A stretch of DNA of 64,000 nucleotides from Hydractinia symbiolongicarpus. Taxonomy: Eukaryota; Cnidaria; Hydrozoa; Anthoathecata; Hydractiniidae. Of this stretch, positions 1-11,168 are shown piece after piece (within the stretch, counting starts at the first letter, position 1; the number at the start of each line of letters is the position of its first letter). The translations under genes and the position numbers were made by a program. The DNA is taken from contig NC_079878.1 in assembly GCF_029227915.1 (NCBI RefSeq), forward strand, positions 22,161,501-22,225,500, written 5' to 3'. The notes below the pieces were generated by a model, which saw only the letters and a list, made by a program, of their open reading frames with translations, did not search any database and was not told the origin of the DNA.

Positions 1-120
1 CCACTTTCTTCAGAGGCTTTAGGTGATGGTTTATCTCCTCCGTTTATACCATCTGTACTTTCATCACGCGAGCATTTGCTGGCAGACATTATCCTTTGTT
101 GTCAGTATCTGGGCTATCCC
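1..120 (-). pseudogene. Duplicated exon fragment of the 2.2-3.5 kb acidic-protein gene, frame broken
   Basis: Read on the minus strand this encodes MSASKC-RDEST-G-NGGD-PS-KASEE, closely matching residues of the gene exon at about 3,330-3,470. Homology continues upstream (VGSGDSPDTDNK against VGSSDSLNTDKK). One base is missing just before the MSASK codons relative to the intact exon, so the upstream part reads into a stop. It is either a decayed tandem copy of that exon or an exon starting at the internal ATG. The window edge cuts it, so the rest of the paralogue may lie outside. Confidence 0.6.
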
Positions 121-540
121 CCGATCCAACAATGTCACCTTGTGACAAACCGAAAGAATCAATCTACATTTTAAAATATTACACGATGATAAGAAACATG
201 CAATGTTAAAATTGTAGAGAAAAATTCCGCTGGATGACAAGTCCTGCATTTTTCGCATCTGTCTGTTTTAAAAAGGACTGTTCGAAGAAGAAAAAAATGT
301 GCTAAGAAGGAACTAAACTTTCGTTATTTCGTAACTTATAACTGCGAAATATTTAAAATAAATACGAAATTCGTTAATCAAACAACGATGTGACCCATTC
401 TAAGTTTAACTATTTTCGGGTGAAAGGTCCGCTTTAGAGCGACGGTGAGGTCATACGTATCGCATGTTATCTATAAAAAGTAAATACGTTTTAATCTTAA
501 GTCATTTTTAATTTCCTGGAATTTATATCTTGAAAATGTT

Positions 541-612
541 TTTATACTATTTATACTATTTATACTATTATATTTATACTATATTTTTATACTATTTTAT
601 ACTATTTATTTA
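541..612. repeat. AT minisatellite, unit about TTTATACTA
   Basis: Imperfect tandem copies of a 9-10 base TTTATACTAT-like unit, with variable T-run length between copies. Simple-sequence expansion; no coding potential. Confidence 0.85.
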
Positions 613-2187
613 TGTTTTTATAAACGACTTCATAAACAACTCCGTTTGTTTTCATTATAGCTTTAGTTGCTAATAAGTTGTTAATCGAAATTCAAACTTT
701 ACACAATATCATCTTTTTGAATTTTTTAACTTTTTTCAGGACCCCTCCCATCCTTTCTAACGTCGAATTGACATTAAGCGTACACTTTTCGATTTGTCAT
801 CCCTTATTAAACAACTGTTTTGTTGGTTGCTTGTTTAATCATCAACATTAAAGCCTCAGTGTTCCAACTTCCCAAAACTCATCCTGGTAACTTGCTTAGG
901 TTTAGCACAACTCAATTTCTTATAAAATCTTGTACTAGAGAAACACCTAATATTCTTCCCACTTGCTGCTACCACACAGTTTTAGGTAACCAGTAAGTAA
1001 ACTATTAACAGAAGTGTTAATAAATTCATTTAGAGAAATTTATAACCAAACTAGACAATAAGGTGAGAAAAAAGCCTGCATTGCAGTCGCCGGAAACTTT
1101 ATGAAAATCAACATCTGCGTCTCCTGTAACATCTACCAAATCAAGGGCTAAAGAGAAAACAATTGTTGCACAATACAGCCGTAAAAAATTAACATAAGAC
1201 TTCTTTCTTCGCGCTTTCCACACTTTTTCATATCTCCGCGGAACTGAGGTAAGAACATACCACAAATAGATTGTATTAAGATTTGATTGATTAATTCTGG
1301 TTAATAAATTTTAATTTTAGGATCATTATTTAATTTCACATTTCCAATTAGTCTTGTTTTCAATTCTTCTGAGATCGGTTTTTGTAAAAAAGTTATAGAG
1401 CTCTGCAAAACCAATTGCAACTTAAAATTTATTAGTATATCCTGGTTTCGCAACAGGAAAGTTTAACAATGGAAACCTAAATATTAGGAATAAAACGTAA
1501 AAACATAATTCAATTTCATCTTAAAGCAAATAAACTTTCTTCTAATTCGGCGCGTAGTTTTTTTATTGTATTACTTAGAATTTGTAGAATTTGTATTACT
1601 TAGACAAAATAAAAATAAGTAACCGAAAAGCAATTTAAGTTTTTCTTCTATTCGCGCGTCAAAACAATGCTGCTGAATGCTCAAATGCACGAAAAGGTCA
1701 AAGCAGGAGATTGTACACGGCAAGGAAATTTCCATGGATATTTCCATGGGCTGACAACTTAGTAATAATGAGTAAAAAGGTTTTGTAGAAAGTTGTTAAT
1801 TTCTATGCAAGAAATCAAATGGTCTATGCATACAATCCCACGCATCCAAAGTTCAAAGCACAGATACCCATGAAGTATCCATTTTTTCGTCAAACGCATT
1901 AATAAAAGTTGGGAAATGTCACAAAATTTCAGCACTAAATTTCATGCCTAACAAAAGTTATGCCTGGTCAAAGTAGCCGCAGGCACTTTGTGCCGCACCC
2001 CCTTGCTAATAGGGTGAAAAAATTAACCACTGGAAATGTTACAAAATTTCAGTGTCCACTTTGGGCCTTGCAACATAACATATTTGAATTATATCTCAAA
2101 AAATTACTTAACTTTCGGAGTTATTACTTAGAATATAAACACAAAGGCCAGGGCTGATGTTAATGCAACTGAAATAGGACAGTATAA
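613..2187. other. Gene-poor spacer at the left of the window
   Basis: AT-rich sequence without a recognisable gene or transposon end. A minus-strand open frame at 1,026-1,265 (79 codons, hydrophobic end) has no family signature and no second copy here, so I do not call it. A short stretch near 850-870 resembles exon 3 of the downstream gene (AAAGCCTCAGTGTTC), possibly a trace of an older exon duplication. The inverted tandem TCCATGGATATTTCCATGG lies near 1,730-1,750. Confidence 0.4.
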
Positions 2188-3475
2188 TTAAAAAATGTAA
2201 TACAAAATGTAAATATCTTTAAATATAGACAATTTGATTCCACTGACATTTTTTAGCACATCTTTAATGTTAGCATTATTAGTCATATTCTCCTCGTCAT
2301 CACTAAACGTCAAAGCCTCAGTGTTCAACAAGTCTTCAGTATTTAGAGGAAAGCCTTGTTCGTTATTAACATTGATTACTGAAAATAATAAAAAAACCCG
2401 GCGAATTAAACGATGTAGATAACATTTTTTGCATTTTAAGTAAAACTCTTTCACAAATCATGAGATGAACATTTCTAAAACCACTTAAATACCTGGACAC
2501 GTAGGGATATTATCTCTAATGTCAGCACTAAACACAACACTGCCTTCTTTACTACCTTCTTCACCATCCGAAGGCTCAGTAACTCTTAATGTACTTTTAA
2601 CCTGAAAACATTTTTAGGCAAATATGTCTTTAATTGTAACAAATTAAAATTAAAACACTAAACCAGGAACCTAGCCTAACGTTTTGACAAATTCAAGTTA
2701 ATCAAGCCCTAAGAAAAAAAATTGTTTGAAGAAACTGTAGATAACAAATTTTTAGATATCAATAAGAAAACCTTGGCCGTTTTAATACTGTCTCATGTAG
2801 GATCTGGATACCTTAAAAGGCAAATGTTTAGCAGTTTTTCTCGAATTCTAAATTTTAAATTTGCTTCCTTTAATTTCCTCAGGATCTATGCGAAGTGCCT
2901 TCAATTACACAAATATTAATATTCTTTTAGCTAACCTTTTTGGGAGATATTTTCTTATCTTCTTTCGACGCATCAATAATTGAAGGTTTATTTTCATCAT
3001 TACTATTGGTTTCTTCATTAGGTATACTTTCTAAGGTAAACGCTAGTTCTTCCGTATTGGTAAATATTACTTCGTCCAAGCTATCACCAAGGCCCGCACC
3101 AGTGTCGTTAGCTATGTTTTTCTCCTTCACTGGGAGCATTGGCAGAAGGATTACTCCAGAATCCTGAGTTGATAGAATGAATTTATTATCTTTATCTTTA
3201 TTAACAGTATCAGACATAATAGTAGATGCTTTTTCCTTCTTGCCAGTGTGAATACCTTCACTAAAACTATCACCTGGGTCAACAGTGTCTCTAGTATTTG
3301 TTTTTTTATTTACTGATATCATTAACATACAGATTTCTTCAGAGGCTTTTCGTGATGGGTTATCTCCTCCGTTTTTACCATTTGTACTTTCATCACGCAA
3401 ACATTTGCTGGCAGACATTACTTCTTTCTTGTCAGTATTTAAGCTATCACTTGATCCAACAATGAAAAGAAACAT
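2188..3475 (-). CDS. Three-exon 3' end of an acidic, low-complexity protein gene, function unknown
   Basis: Three open segments join with correct phases. Exon 1 runs 3,475 to 2,936 (180 codons, phase 0) and ends AAG/GTTAGC. Exon 2 is 2,601 to 2,493 (109 nt), entered after TTTTCAG and left at CCAG/GTATTT. Exon 3 is 2,378 to 2,188, entered after TTTTCAG, ending in a stop. The one base left over from exon 2 completes a codon with exon 3, so the frame survives both introns. The product (about 279 residues from this start) is rich in Ser, Asn, Asp, Glu and Lys and looks disordered. A recurring NTE(D/E) plus hydrophobic pattern occurs in exons 1 and 3 (NTEELAFT, NTEDLLNTEALT). I see no signal peptide or known domain. 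The true 5' end is uncertain: the ATG at 3,475 may follow an acceptor, so more exons may lie upstream. Splice signals plus phase are the evidence; no function is claimed. Confidence 0.65.
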
Positions 3476-3960
3476 CTATGGGAAGTGCCTTGTTTAGTAG
3501 GTCACATCAGGCAAGATCTACCTTAAAGTGGGTTAAATTTTGTGTTGACTAATTTTCGCAGACACCATATTCACTGTATTTAGCATGAATAACATGTCTA
3601 CGGTATATTTGCCTGGACCGATTGCTTGCCTTCAACCATCTTTTTCACATTAGCGACAACAATTTGAAACTTCTTGCCGAAATTGAAAGAATTTGGAAGG
3701 TGATGGACATCTATATGTGATACGTAGGATGTTGTTCCTTTCAATGTTTCTGATTTTTTTTAGCTTTTTGTCACAATTAATATTTGTGGCGATGATTACA
3801 CATTTTGCACATTCAGTGCCATGAAACAGTGAATTCTCATGGCGGAAGGTACAAATTGTTATGCACGGCATTCCTGGAAATTTAGAAACCTCAAAATCCA
3901 ACATGTAGTGCAGGGTTTAATTATACCCTCATCAAAGTTTTTGTGGAGCTGTGTCAGCAA
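3476..3960. other. Spacer between the acidic-protein gene and the repeat array
   Basis: Holds one minus-strand open frame (3,904 to 3,650, 84 codons) with several cysteines and the stretch FPGMPCITICTF. It resembles extracellular cysteine-containing exons in general, but I cannot tie it to a family. The array's block K begins at about 3,960. Confidence 0.3.
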
Positions 3961-4967
3961 ATCAAAAACGTTTTAAGTCCATATTTGATGAATTTCTTCT
4001 GTAATGGCTAAATATAGATTGGTTAAGAAGACAACTGCACGCCTCAGGTAATTTTTATATTTTATTGTACAGTTTGTGAGTATTGAATATTAAGCAAAGC
4101 AGAAGAGATGTTAAACACGCGCGACTAGAAGAAATCTAAATCAATCTAAAAAACAGAGATAGCCTGTAGAGATAGCGCAAACCGTTGATAAATTGTGCAC
4201 ACATTCATAAAGGCCGGGCTATGAAAAGACCAACTGAGGGCTATTATGCAGAATTAAAAGGTATAACAAAACAGTGCGCAAGCTAAAACGCCTGTGGCAC
4301 CAGGTTGCTGTGTTTACTATAGCGACGAACGTCTGCTACGTAATAAATGACGCAAACGCGCAAAGGTTACATAGAACGTAGTTATAAATAGCATGAGCGC
4401 ACTATAAACGCGCTCATCATGACTCCTATTGATAATATAGGTCCAACTTCGGGATAATTTAATTTTTTTGATTTAGAAGTCTAAGCAAATTGTTGTTTAT
4501 TATTTTTTTAGGGAATAATTTTATAAAATCAATAACCCAGAGAATGACCAAAAAATAAGAACAATGTAAAAACAAGGTAATACTCAAATGTGGCAAACTG
4601 AAGGTATTGCGTACAAACTTTCTCGAAAACTGAACAGTGACTTGCTTTATTTAGAACGCTGTGGGCACATTTACCCCTAGAAAGAGACTTTCTGCCCGTC
4701 TGGAGAAAGTTTAAAGAAACATTTTAAATAAAACTAAATTAAGCTTTGACGCATGCGATTCTGTTTCCTTCTGCTTATTGTGTGGAGATGAAAAACGTTC
4801 ATTCTCTGGTGTGTGGTGTTTTCTATAAATGTATAATATTTTAAAGGGGTGCCGCAAGCAGAAATAAACAGAGACGCGATGGCTTAAATAATATTTACTT
4901 ATATTTACTAGGCGGGCTGACGATCTTATTTGGTCGTCTGTCAACCATATTTAAATAAACGCAAGAA

Positions 4968-4990
4968 TGATATATATATATATATATATC
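4968..4990. repeat. TA dinucleotide microsatellite after pair M|A
   Basis: TA repeat of about ten units directly after module A of L1. The same site has three to five units in L2 (13,290) and L4 (27,932), so the repeat length varies between units. Confidence 0.85.
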
Positions 4991-5094
4991 ACCCTCTATG
5001 ATGAAGAGAATCATTGTGGGAAACGAACATGTCCGAGAAATTTTTCAATTTGTGGTACAATTAAGTGAATTTTTTATCTAATTGTTTTGAAGTA

Positions 5095-5586
5095 CAGTTG
5101 ACTCCTTCTAATTCGAATCTCTATAATTCGAATATTTCTATAATTTGAATGAGTGCTCAGCCACCGTCAATTTTCCTTAACAAACTCTTATAAAAAACTT
5201 TCTACAATTCGAATTTCTTTAATTCGAAACTTTCTATAATTCAAACATTGTTTTGGTCCCGTCGGCACGATTTTCTCCCTAATTCGTGTCGACCTGAAAA
5301 AAGCACTTGTTGATGTAACTCGTATTGCCGAAAGAGATCGTCTGTCCAATGTAAAGCAATCAAATATTTAACAGATTTTCAATTAGAGGTTCTTTTTAGT
5401 GTAAACTATGAAAAAAAGATTGATTGAAACTTGAATTATGTTTTCTTGCCGTAATGTCTCTCTGTAATTTGAATTTTCTCTCTCTGAAGCTGAAAGTTCG
5501 AATTACAGACTTTCTATAATTGGAATATCTCTATAATTCGAAAAAAAATTTTCCGCATGGGAATTCGAATTAGGGAGAATCAACTT
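5095..5586. mobile_element. Tigger/pogo-type MITE inserted at TA
   Basis: Terminal inverted repeats (CAGTTGACTCCTTCTAATTC at the left; AATTCGAATTAGGGAGAATC then AACTT at the right) enclose about 490 bp rich in AATTCGAA motifs. TA flanks both ends (5,093-5,094; 5,587-5,588). The same place in unit L2 (near 13,407) is an empty site with a single TA, so the insertion postdates the L1/L2 duplication. CAG-starting repeats with TA duplication are typical of Tigger/pogo elements. It is non-autonomous: no transposase inside. Confidence 0.8.
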
Positions 5587-5879
5587 TATCAATACACCAA
5601 TGGATTGATTTTTTAAACGGAATAAAAAAAAAATATTAAAGATTAACTCAAATGTATTGGTCCTTCAAAGATACAACCTCATCTTCGGGTAGAAATATCT
5701 CTATAACTTTTACTCTGGAAAACTGGAAAATCTCTGTTGGTAAAAAATTAGGCGCTACCTCGAGCAATTTGATGGTAGGTCAAAACTTTTTCTTTTCTCG
5801 TCAAGCTTTTTTAGTTGAATTTGAATGTTTAACTTGTATTTCAACCTTCGATTGTTTTTAAATTGTTTGAATTTTGCAA

Positions 5880-6745
5880 ACATTGTGAATACACATTGCA
5901 ATACACACTCTGGTTTTTAATGGTTTGTTGGAAAAAGAAGTCAAAAAATTCCTGTTGATAAGATCACATCTAAAAAAACCTTAGAATTCGCTAAAATAAT
6001 GGGGACGTATTATGCAAAGCATTGGATAACATTTCTGCCTCCAAATACAACGTACGTTCTTCAATCGAGGAACCAAGGCGTGCTACGAAGAATCGAAGCC
6101 AATTACCGAAAAAAAGTCAATCGTCTTTGCATGAAAGCAGTGGAAAGCACAAAACGCTGTCAAGGATCAATATTCTGCAAGGAATCAAATGCTTAGCGTC
6201 ATCATGGAATGTTGTATCAAAGGAAACGATCATTAACTGTTTCGAGAAATCTAATAAGTCAATGAAAACAACAGGGAGGAGAAAAGGATGATAACGCTCC
6301 ATTAAAATGTTGAATAATCAAACAAATGAGTCAAGTGAAGAATTAGCTGACCTGGATAGTGAAGTGGCCACATCTACCAAAGTTATCAAGGGGTAGAATG
6401 CAAGAAGTGAACATAACAACAATGGTCCAGAAAAGAATGACGGAAACAACCCATCATTCAACAAATAAAGTCAGAGATGCACGGGAAACCTCTCCATTTC
6501 CAGTACACGTGGGAGTGAAATTCGCTTTATTGTATTAAAATCGGAAATTTTTTATCCCGTAAGCGGTTTGAAAAGCTTAAACAAAGCTTTGTAACTAATA
6601 TTTTCCACAGAAAAGAATAAGAAAATAAAAAGCTTCCAATTTCACCAGTTTCAGTCTTTTTTCTCCTTTCACCAAAATCTTGAAAAATCGAACTCCTGAT
6701 AGGTCGAAGGTCCTGTGAAAGTTCAACTTAACGAGAGTCGACTGT
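5880..6745 (+). pseudogene. Tigger-like DDE transposase C-terminal remnant, copy 1
   Basis: The frame at 6,032 reads FLPPNTTYVLQS-NQGVLR-IEANYRKK, the signature that follows the catalytic core in Tigger/pogo/jerky-type DDE_1 transposases (usual form FLPPNTT-LQP-DQGVI). After a frameshift, the overlapping frame continues ILQGIKCLASSWNVVSKETI and INCFEKS, matching the helical WN-V-ETI-NCF region of the family. The DDE core upstream is gone or unrecognisable. The 3' terminal repeat survives at 6,723-6,745 (GAGAGTCGACTG next to TA). Cannot encode an active enzyme. Confidence 0.8.
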
Positions 6746-7356
6746 ATATCATTTTTTATCAAATGCACATTTCTTTATCGCCTTAGCTGCGGTTTATGTA
6801 ACGCATTGCGCCAACGTGTCCTAGACACCATCCTTTTGCGCTTTTGTCGGGAACTAATGCGACAATCATTATTCACAAGCGTCTTTCCTGAAAATATAAT
6901 TGATCCCGTTTTATCTAAATAAACACCTGCAACACAATAGAAAATCAGGTTTGAAGCAAAGAAATATTTGTACGAAAAACTTATTTAAATTATGATAGAA
7001 ATAGTTAACCTCTGTTGGAATATTTGTTGTTGTTGTTTTTCCTTTTCGAGCTCGATCGATTTTTTTGGCGCTAAACCGAAGATGGGGTGGCATATAGCTC
7101 GTAAAACATTCTTATAAAGTTTTTTTTTTTACCAAATTCTAAACTTTTATAAAATAATTGTCACAATGAAAAATTAAGAAACTTAATGTTTTACATTGTT
7201 GGTCAAAATTTATTTCAATGATATTTAAATGATCCCCTCCTGGATTTGTTTGATGATGTCATTTTTCTTCAGACTAATTCGATCAAGACGGGAAAAAAAA
7301 TGGCGGAAAGTTGGATTAACACTGCGATAAGTGATGGCTTTGAAGGTGGCTGGAAC

Positions 7357-7690
7357 CTATGGAATGAGGTAATCACTCGCTCTCTTTACTATTCTACTTA
7401 TGTCACCTTTAGATGCATGTCTGACGATTTTCAAAAGATTTTCATCTGTGCATACAATTATTCCTATCAGCTCCATCAAAACATCCCCACATACTTTTTT
7501 TGCTAAAGCAATGTCACTTTTGTTGTCTTCCCCTGCAACATTTGTGAAAGTACGAAGGTACATCTTGTGAAGTGGAAATTGTCCATAAACGTCTTGTCTG
7601 CAATTGTCTTTACTTTTTGTCCTTCTGCAGTGCTGCGATAATATTGACAGTCCAATTTGTCACGTCCCCAAAAGCAACAGCAGACTGACA
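7357..7690 (-). pseudogene. Exon X remnant, copy 1, unknown helical protein
   Basis: The minus strand encodes a segment preserved in four diverged units: DNF--TRCTFVLS-MLQ, then DNKSDIALAK--C, DVLMEL-GII and DENLLKIV-HA-KGD. In this copy two extra bases after MLQ shift the frame, so the two halves lie in different open frames. The pattern of Leu/Ile spacing suggests alpha helices. I do not recognise the family. The plus-strand open frame over the same bases (7,246-7,506) is its shadow. Confidence 0.5.
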
Positions 7691-9168
7691 ACCTCAATTG
7701 CTAACATAACTGATGAATACGAACCATTAATTTTAAGTATTGACATCTTAGCGCTAAATATGTGTAAAAATAACACAGAGAGAAATGCAAAGTTCGTCAC
7801 TAAAGCTATTTGACACTAAAGAGAGCTTAACGTTACTTGTGAAGAAACCCTTCTGTTAACATAACACAGGAGTCTATCTACTAAGGTCAACCAAGTACGA
7901 AATTAAACTACTTGGATTACAATGGCAATTAAGTTTAACCATAAACAATAGATAATTAGTCTTTGTATTACATTACACCATTATCAATACAACATTTCTG
8001 ATTCTTCGATTATCCACTCTTTAAGTCTTCACTTAAATGTTTGCTCTTAGATTTGTTCCGATATTTATTCACATATAGCCTTTGGTCCTTTAAAATTCAA
8101 TTCGTCTGACTCTTTGTATGGACATTTGGTCTTGTACAAACTCTAGGAGTGGTGCTGTTATTCTATTCTTCACCCTTAGTCCCTGCCCGCTAGAGTTATT
8201 TATTACATAGCAGGCGTTGGACTTTTCCAGCAAATACAGCAATAATCGTTTGTGCCTTATAGGTATTCGTTACTCACACTTACTGAATATTAAGTCAGTA
8301 ATTTGAGGCGCTGTGGTCATCTCAACAAATCAATATGTCACCATTACAGATGCAATTCATCTACTAATTATAATTACAACGCAGTGACGTGGCTCAGTCT
8401 CCTTCAGTGATGCAGAAAGATATTTTTCTCTTTCCACATTAACCTCGCTAATCACGGCACGTATGCTAGCAATTCCGTTTACTGATTCTGTTAAGTATTT
8501 TTAACAAACAAATAAATAAGGAATTATATTGAAGTCCCCATTTGTCATGAACAAACCCGCAACCAAAACCGACTTTCCCAAAGCGCCAGGTCAAGCAGAC
8601 TTGATTATATCATGTATTGATATAACTAACAGTGTAGAAAGCCTATCAATTTCACTTCCACAGGAGAAAAGGCACTAAGAAACAAGACCTTGTATAAAAT
8701 GATGTAAAAACATAAAAAACACGAAAAACGCGAAAAAAAAACCCCCAAAAGACAACAAAAAACAAACAATAATGTCGCGCGCTTATTCCTTCCATAATTT
8801 AAATGTTCAATTTGCACAAATCTTAACCAAATACCGTAGACATTTATTCGCTTTAGATACGGTGGGTAAACAACCCAATAGGACCGTCCACATGTCTAGA
8901 TAAATATTAAAAACATTATTTTTGGAACTGAGCATAATAATTTCTGCCAGGGCGGTACTGTTGACTTTATTTTTGCTTGTGGAGCCGTTGCTATAAATAA
9001 AGTTTTAATATCTTTAAGATCACAAAAGGGAAACCCTAAAGCCGACGCAAACTCATGCAACATTTTATTTAACATTAAATGTTTTGACAGGAGTTTATTC
9101 TTATGTCAGCGAACATGGTTTTTAACAGATTTATCAGTATATGAAACAAAAAATCGGGTCTCTCTATT

Positions 9169-9588
9169 TTGGCGAAGGACACTGAACCCGGTATAGCATA
9201 TAAACACAGCCCCATCGGATTCAGAAGAGATGGGCGCAAGGCCTTGTTTTTCCATTGGGTGTCCATACATTCTGGTGGAGGAGTCGGAGTACCGCATCCA
9301 GACAAAAGATGTTTTGTGGATAAAGGACAGATCTATGTAAAAAGGCCTCATCGCACAGGCCTCATGTTTTATAGCGCTCTATGTTTGAGTAGTAGAATTA
9401 CTCTGCTATCTTGGCCCGTAGTAAAATTGATCAATGATGTGATCAAAGCTACCCAGACGTTGTGTTTACAAGGTAAAAAGCCGTGCCAGATACTTCGAAC
9501 ACGCCCAGCTAGGAGAAGTGTGGATAAACTAAAAGCTAGGACAACAGAGAACAGAGCTATAGTGAGAGACTGCAAAAACCGTCAATAA
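9169..9588 (+). other. Block F with long open frames on both strands
   Basis: The plus strand is open for 139 codons and the minus strand has several overlapping frames. In the other copies (17,880-18,300; 24,130-24,600; 32,460-32,900) neither frame is kept: copy 2 has a large deletion, and copies 3 and 4 have stops and indels that are not multiples of three. Parts of F match the J body (AAAGGAC...CACAGGCC against AAAGGAC...CACAAGCC), so F is a diverged relative of that repeat rather than a gene. Confidence 0.4.
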
Positions 9589-10982
9589 AACGTGCACATG
9601 AACGAAAGGGTAAAATGTACTGTGAGGCTCTCAGAGACCCTTTTTTACATGTACGGAAAGTCTATAAACGCAGGTCCACCGAGGTTATTATGCGGGCATA
9701 AAAGGTATAGACTATTTCCATTTTCAAAGGATTTTATGAATTGGTGATTAAAAGAATATGTCATATTTTCGAAATTTGCTTTGAAAAATGGGTCATCTGA
9801 GGTATCTACAAAGTAAATCTTTAAATTTTGCAATATTTTAGGTAAAAGTAGTTTTGATAATCAAAGCAGCTAAGTAAACGCAAAACATAATATCCTAGTA
9901 AATTTTTATGAATGTTTGTATGCAAGGGTTGTAAATGTGAGATTAAAGACAACGAAGTATCTCCAGCTTTAATGATGCACTATAGTGACTATAAAGGTAA
10001 TTAACAACTTCTCTATATTACTTTATACCTTATATATATTAAGTAGGAATAGAAGTTCGGCAGAAGTGTTACTTGCAGGATAGGAAATGATAAAAATTGT
10101 TAGGTGGTTGTATAACATCAGATTGGAGATAGAAAGTGTTCAAATAAGCTAACAAGCACAAAAAGTATTTGCAGCATTAGATATAGTACTTGCATAAAAA
10201 GATTTAGTTACTTTTGCATTCAATCAAATTGGGGGATAATAATTGGCTAAGAAAAGTTTAGTGTCATTTTTTAGACAAAGCCCTGATGGTAAAGAATGAG
10301 AAAGACATGGCTAGAGGGAGGCACGGAATAGACTTAATGCCCACGATCTTGAATTTGTAACTAATATGGTGAAGTTAATTAAGATGTACCCTGTCTAGCA
10401 CCGGTCAGAATGGCAACTCTGTTTATATTTTAGCTAAAATTTTAATCTCTCCTAAAATCTAGCCAGCTATATATATTTATGTAGCTATGGCTCTACATCG
10501 CCTGGAAGCTATGAAAAAAATATATTATTTTAATTTTTATTAGGCAATAAAGCATAAACCAGCACCTGGTAATACTGAAAAAAGAAAGAATAATAATAAT
10601 ATAGTAAAAGCTACTGACCCTGATGCTAACAATCATTGAGATCTTTTCATGTCTCATACAAAGTAATTATAAAGGGTTAAAATTAGGAAAAACAAGGCCA
10701 GAAACATTTCCTGCCTCTTTTAACACAAAAACTAAGATAAGGTTGTGAAAAGTTTCACGCGCTCCAGATGAATCAAAAACAATATCTGAAATGGAGAAAC
10801 AATGAGGTATCTCAAATCTAACGCATTTCCTTTTAATATGGTGGGCGGATGACCCAATAAGATCGTCCGCCCGTCTAGATAAATATAAAAAACATTATTT
10901 TTGGCATTAAACGACTGAAAGCAAGATAAGGCAGTACGACTAGGTTTACTTCTGCTTGTGGCGACGCTCAAAACAATATCCC

Positions 10983-11168
10983 TCCCCCGACTGACTTTTT
11001 AACAACTCCTTAACGCTATGCTGCATGGCTATGATAATTACTGAGTGTCAATATTTATCTATTAGACACCTGCATGCCAAATTTTTAGGTCCAATGCCTT
11101 TCAGAGGCATTGGACTTAATTTGCCCCCGGTCATAATATACCTAAAAAACCCTGACTCAATAGCGTTA
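10983..11168. mobile_element. Old deleted copy of the piggyBac-like MITE between H and I
   Basis: Inverted relative to the copy at 14,089: it shares TATTTATCTATTAGACACCT and the GCATGC neighbourhood, then a short piece of the right end (CCCCGGTCATAATATACC, CTGACTCAATAG). The middle several hundred bases are deleted. The local palindrome CCAATGCCTTTCAGAGGCATTGG marks the deletion scar. Confidence 0.75.

Noticed and set aside
1026-1265. 79-codon minus-strand ORF as a gene
   Set aside because: Single copy, no motif, no splice context or start context that stands out in AT-rich DNA.
8862-8895. Helitron 3' ends (hairpin followed by CTAG)
   Set aside because: All types have hairpin plus CTRR on one strand, but the sequence beyond CTRR is conserved between types and the next base is usually A rather than T, so these are not simple element ends. 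Kept only as an alternative in the findings.
9169-9588. 139-codon plus-strand open frame as a gene
   Set aside because: Not kept in any of the three other copies of block F (deletion, stops, frame-breaking indels), and the opposite strand is about equally open.
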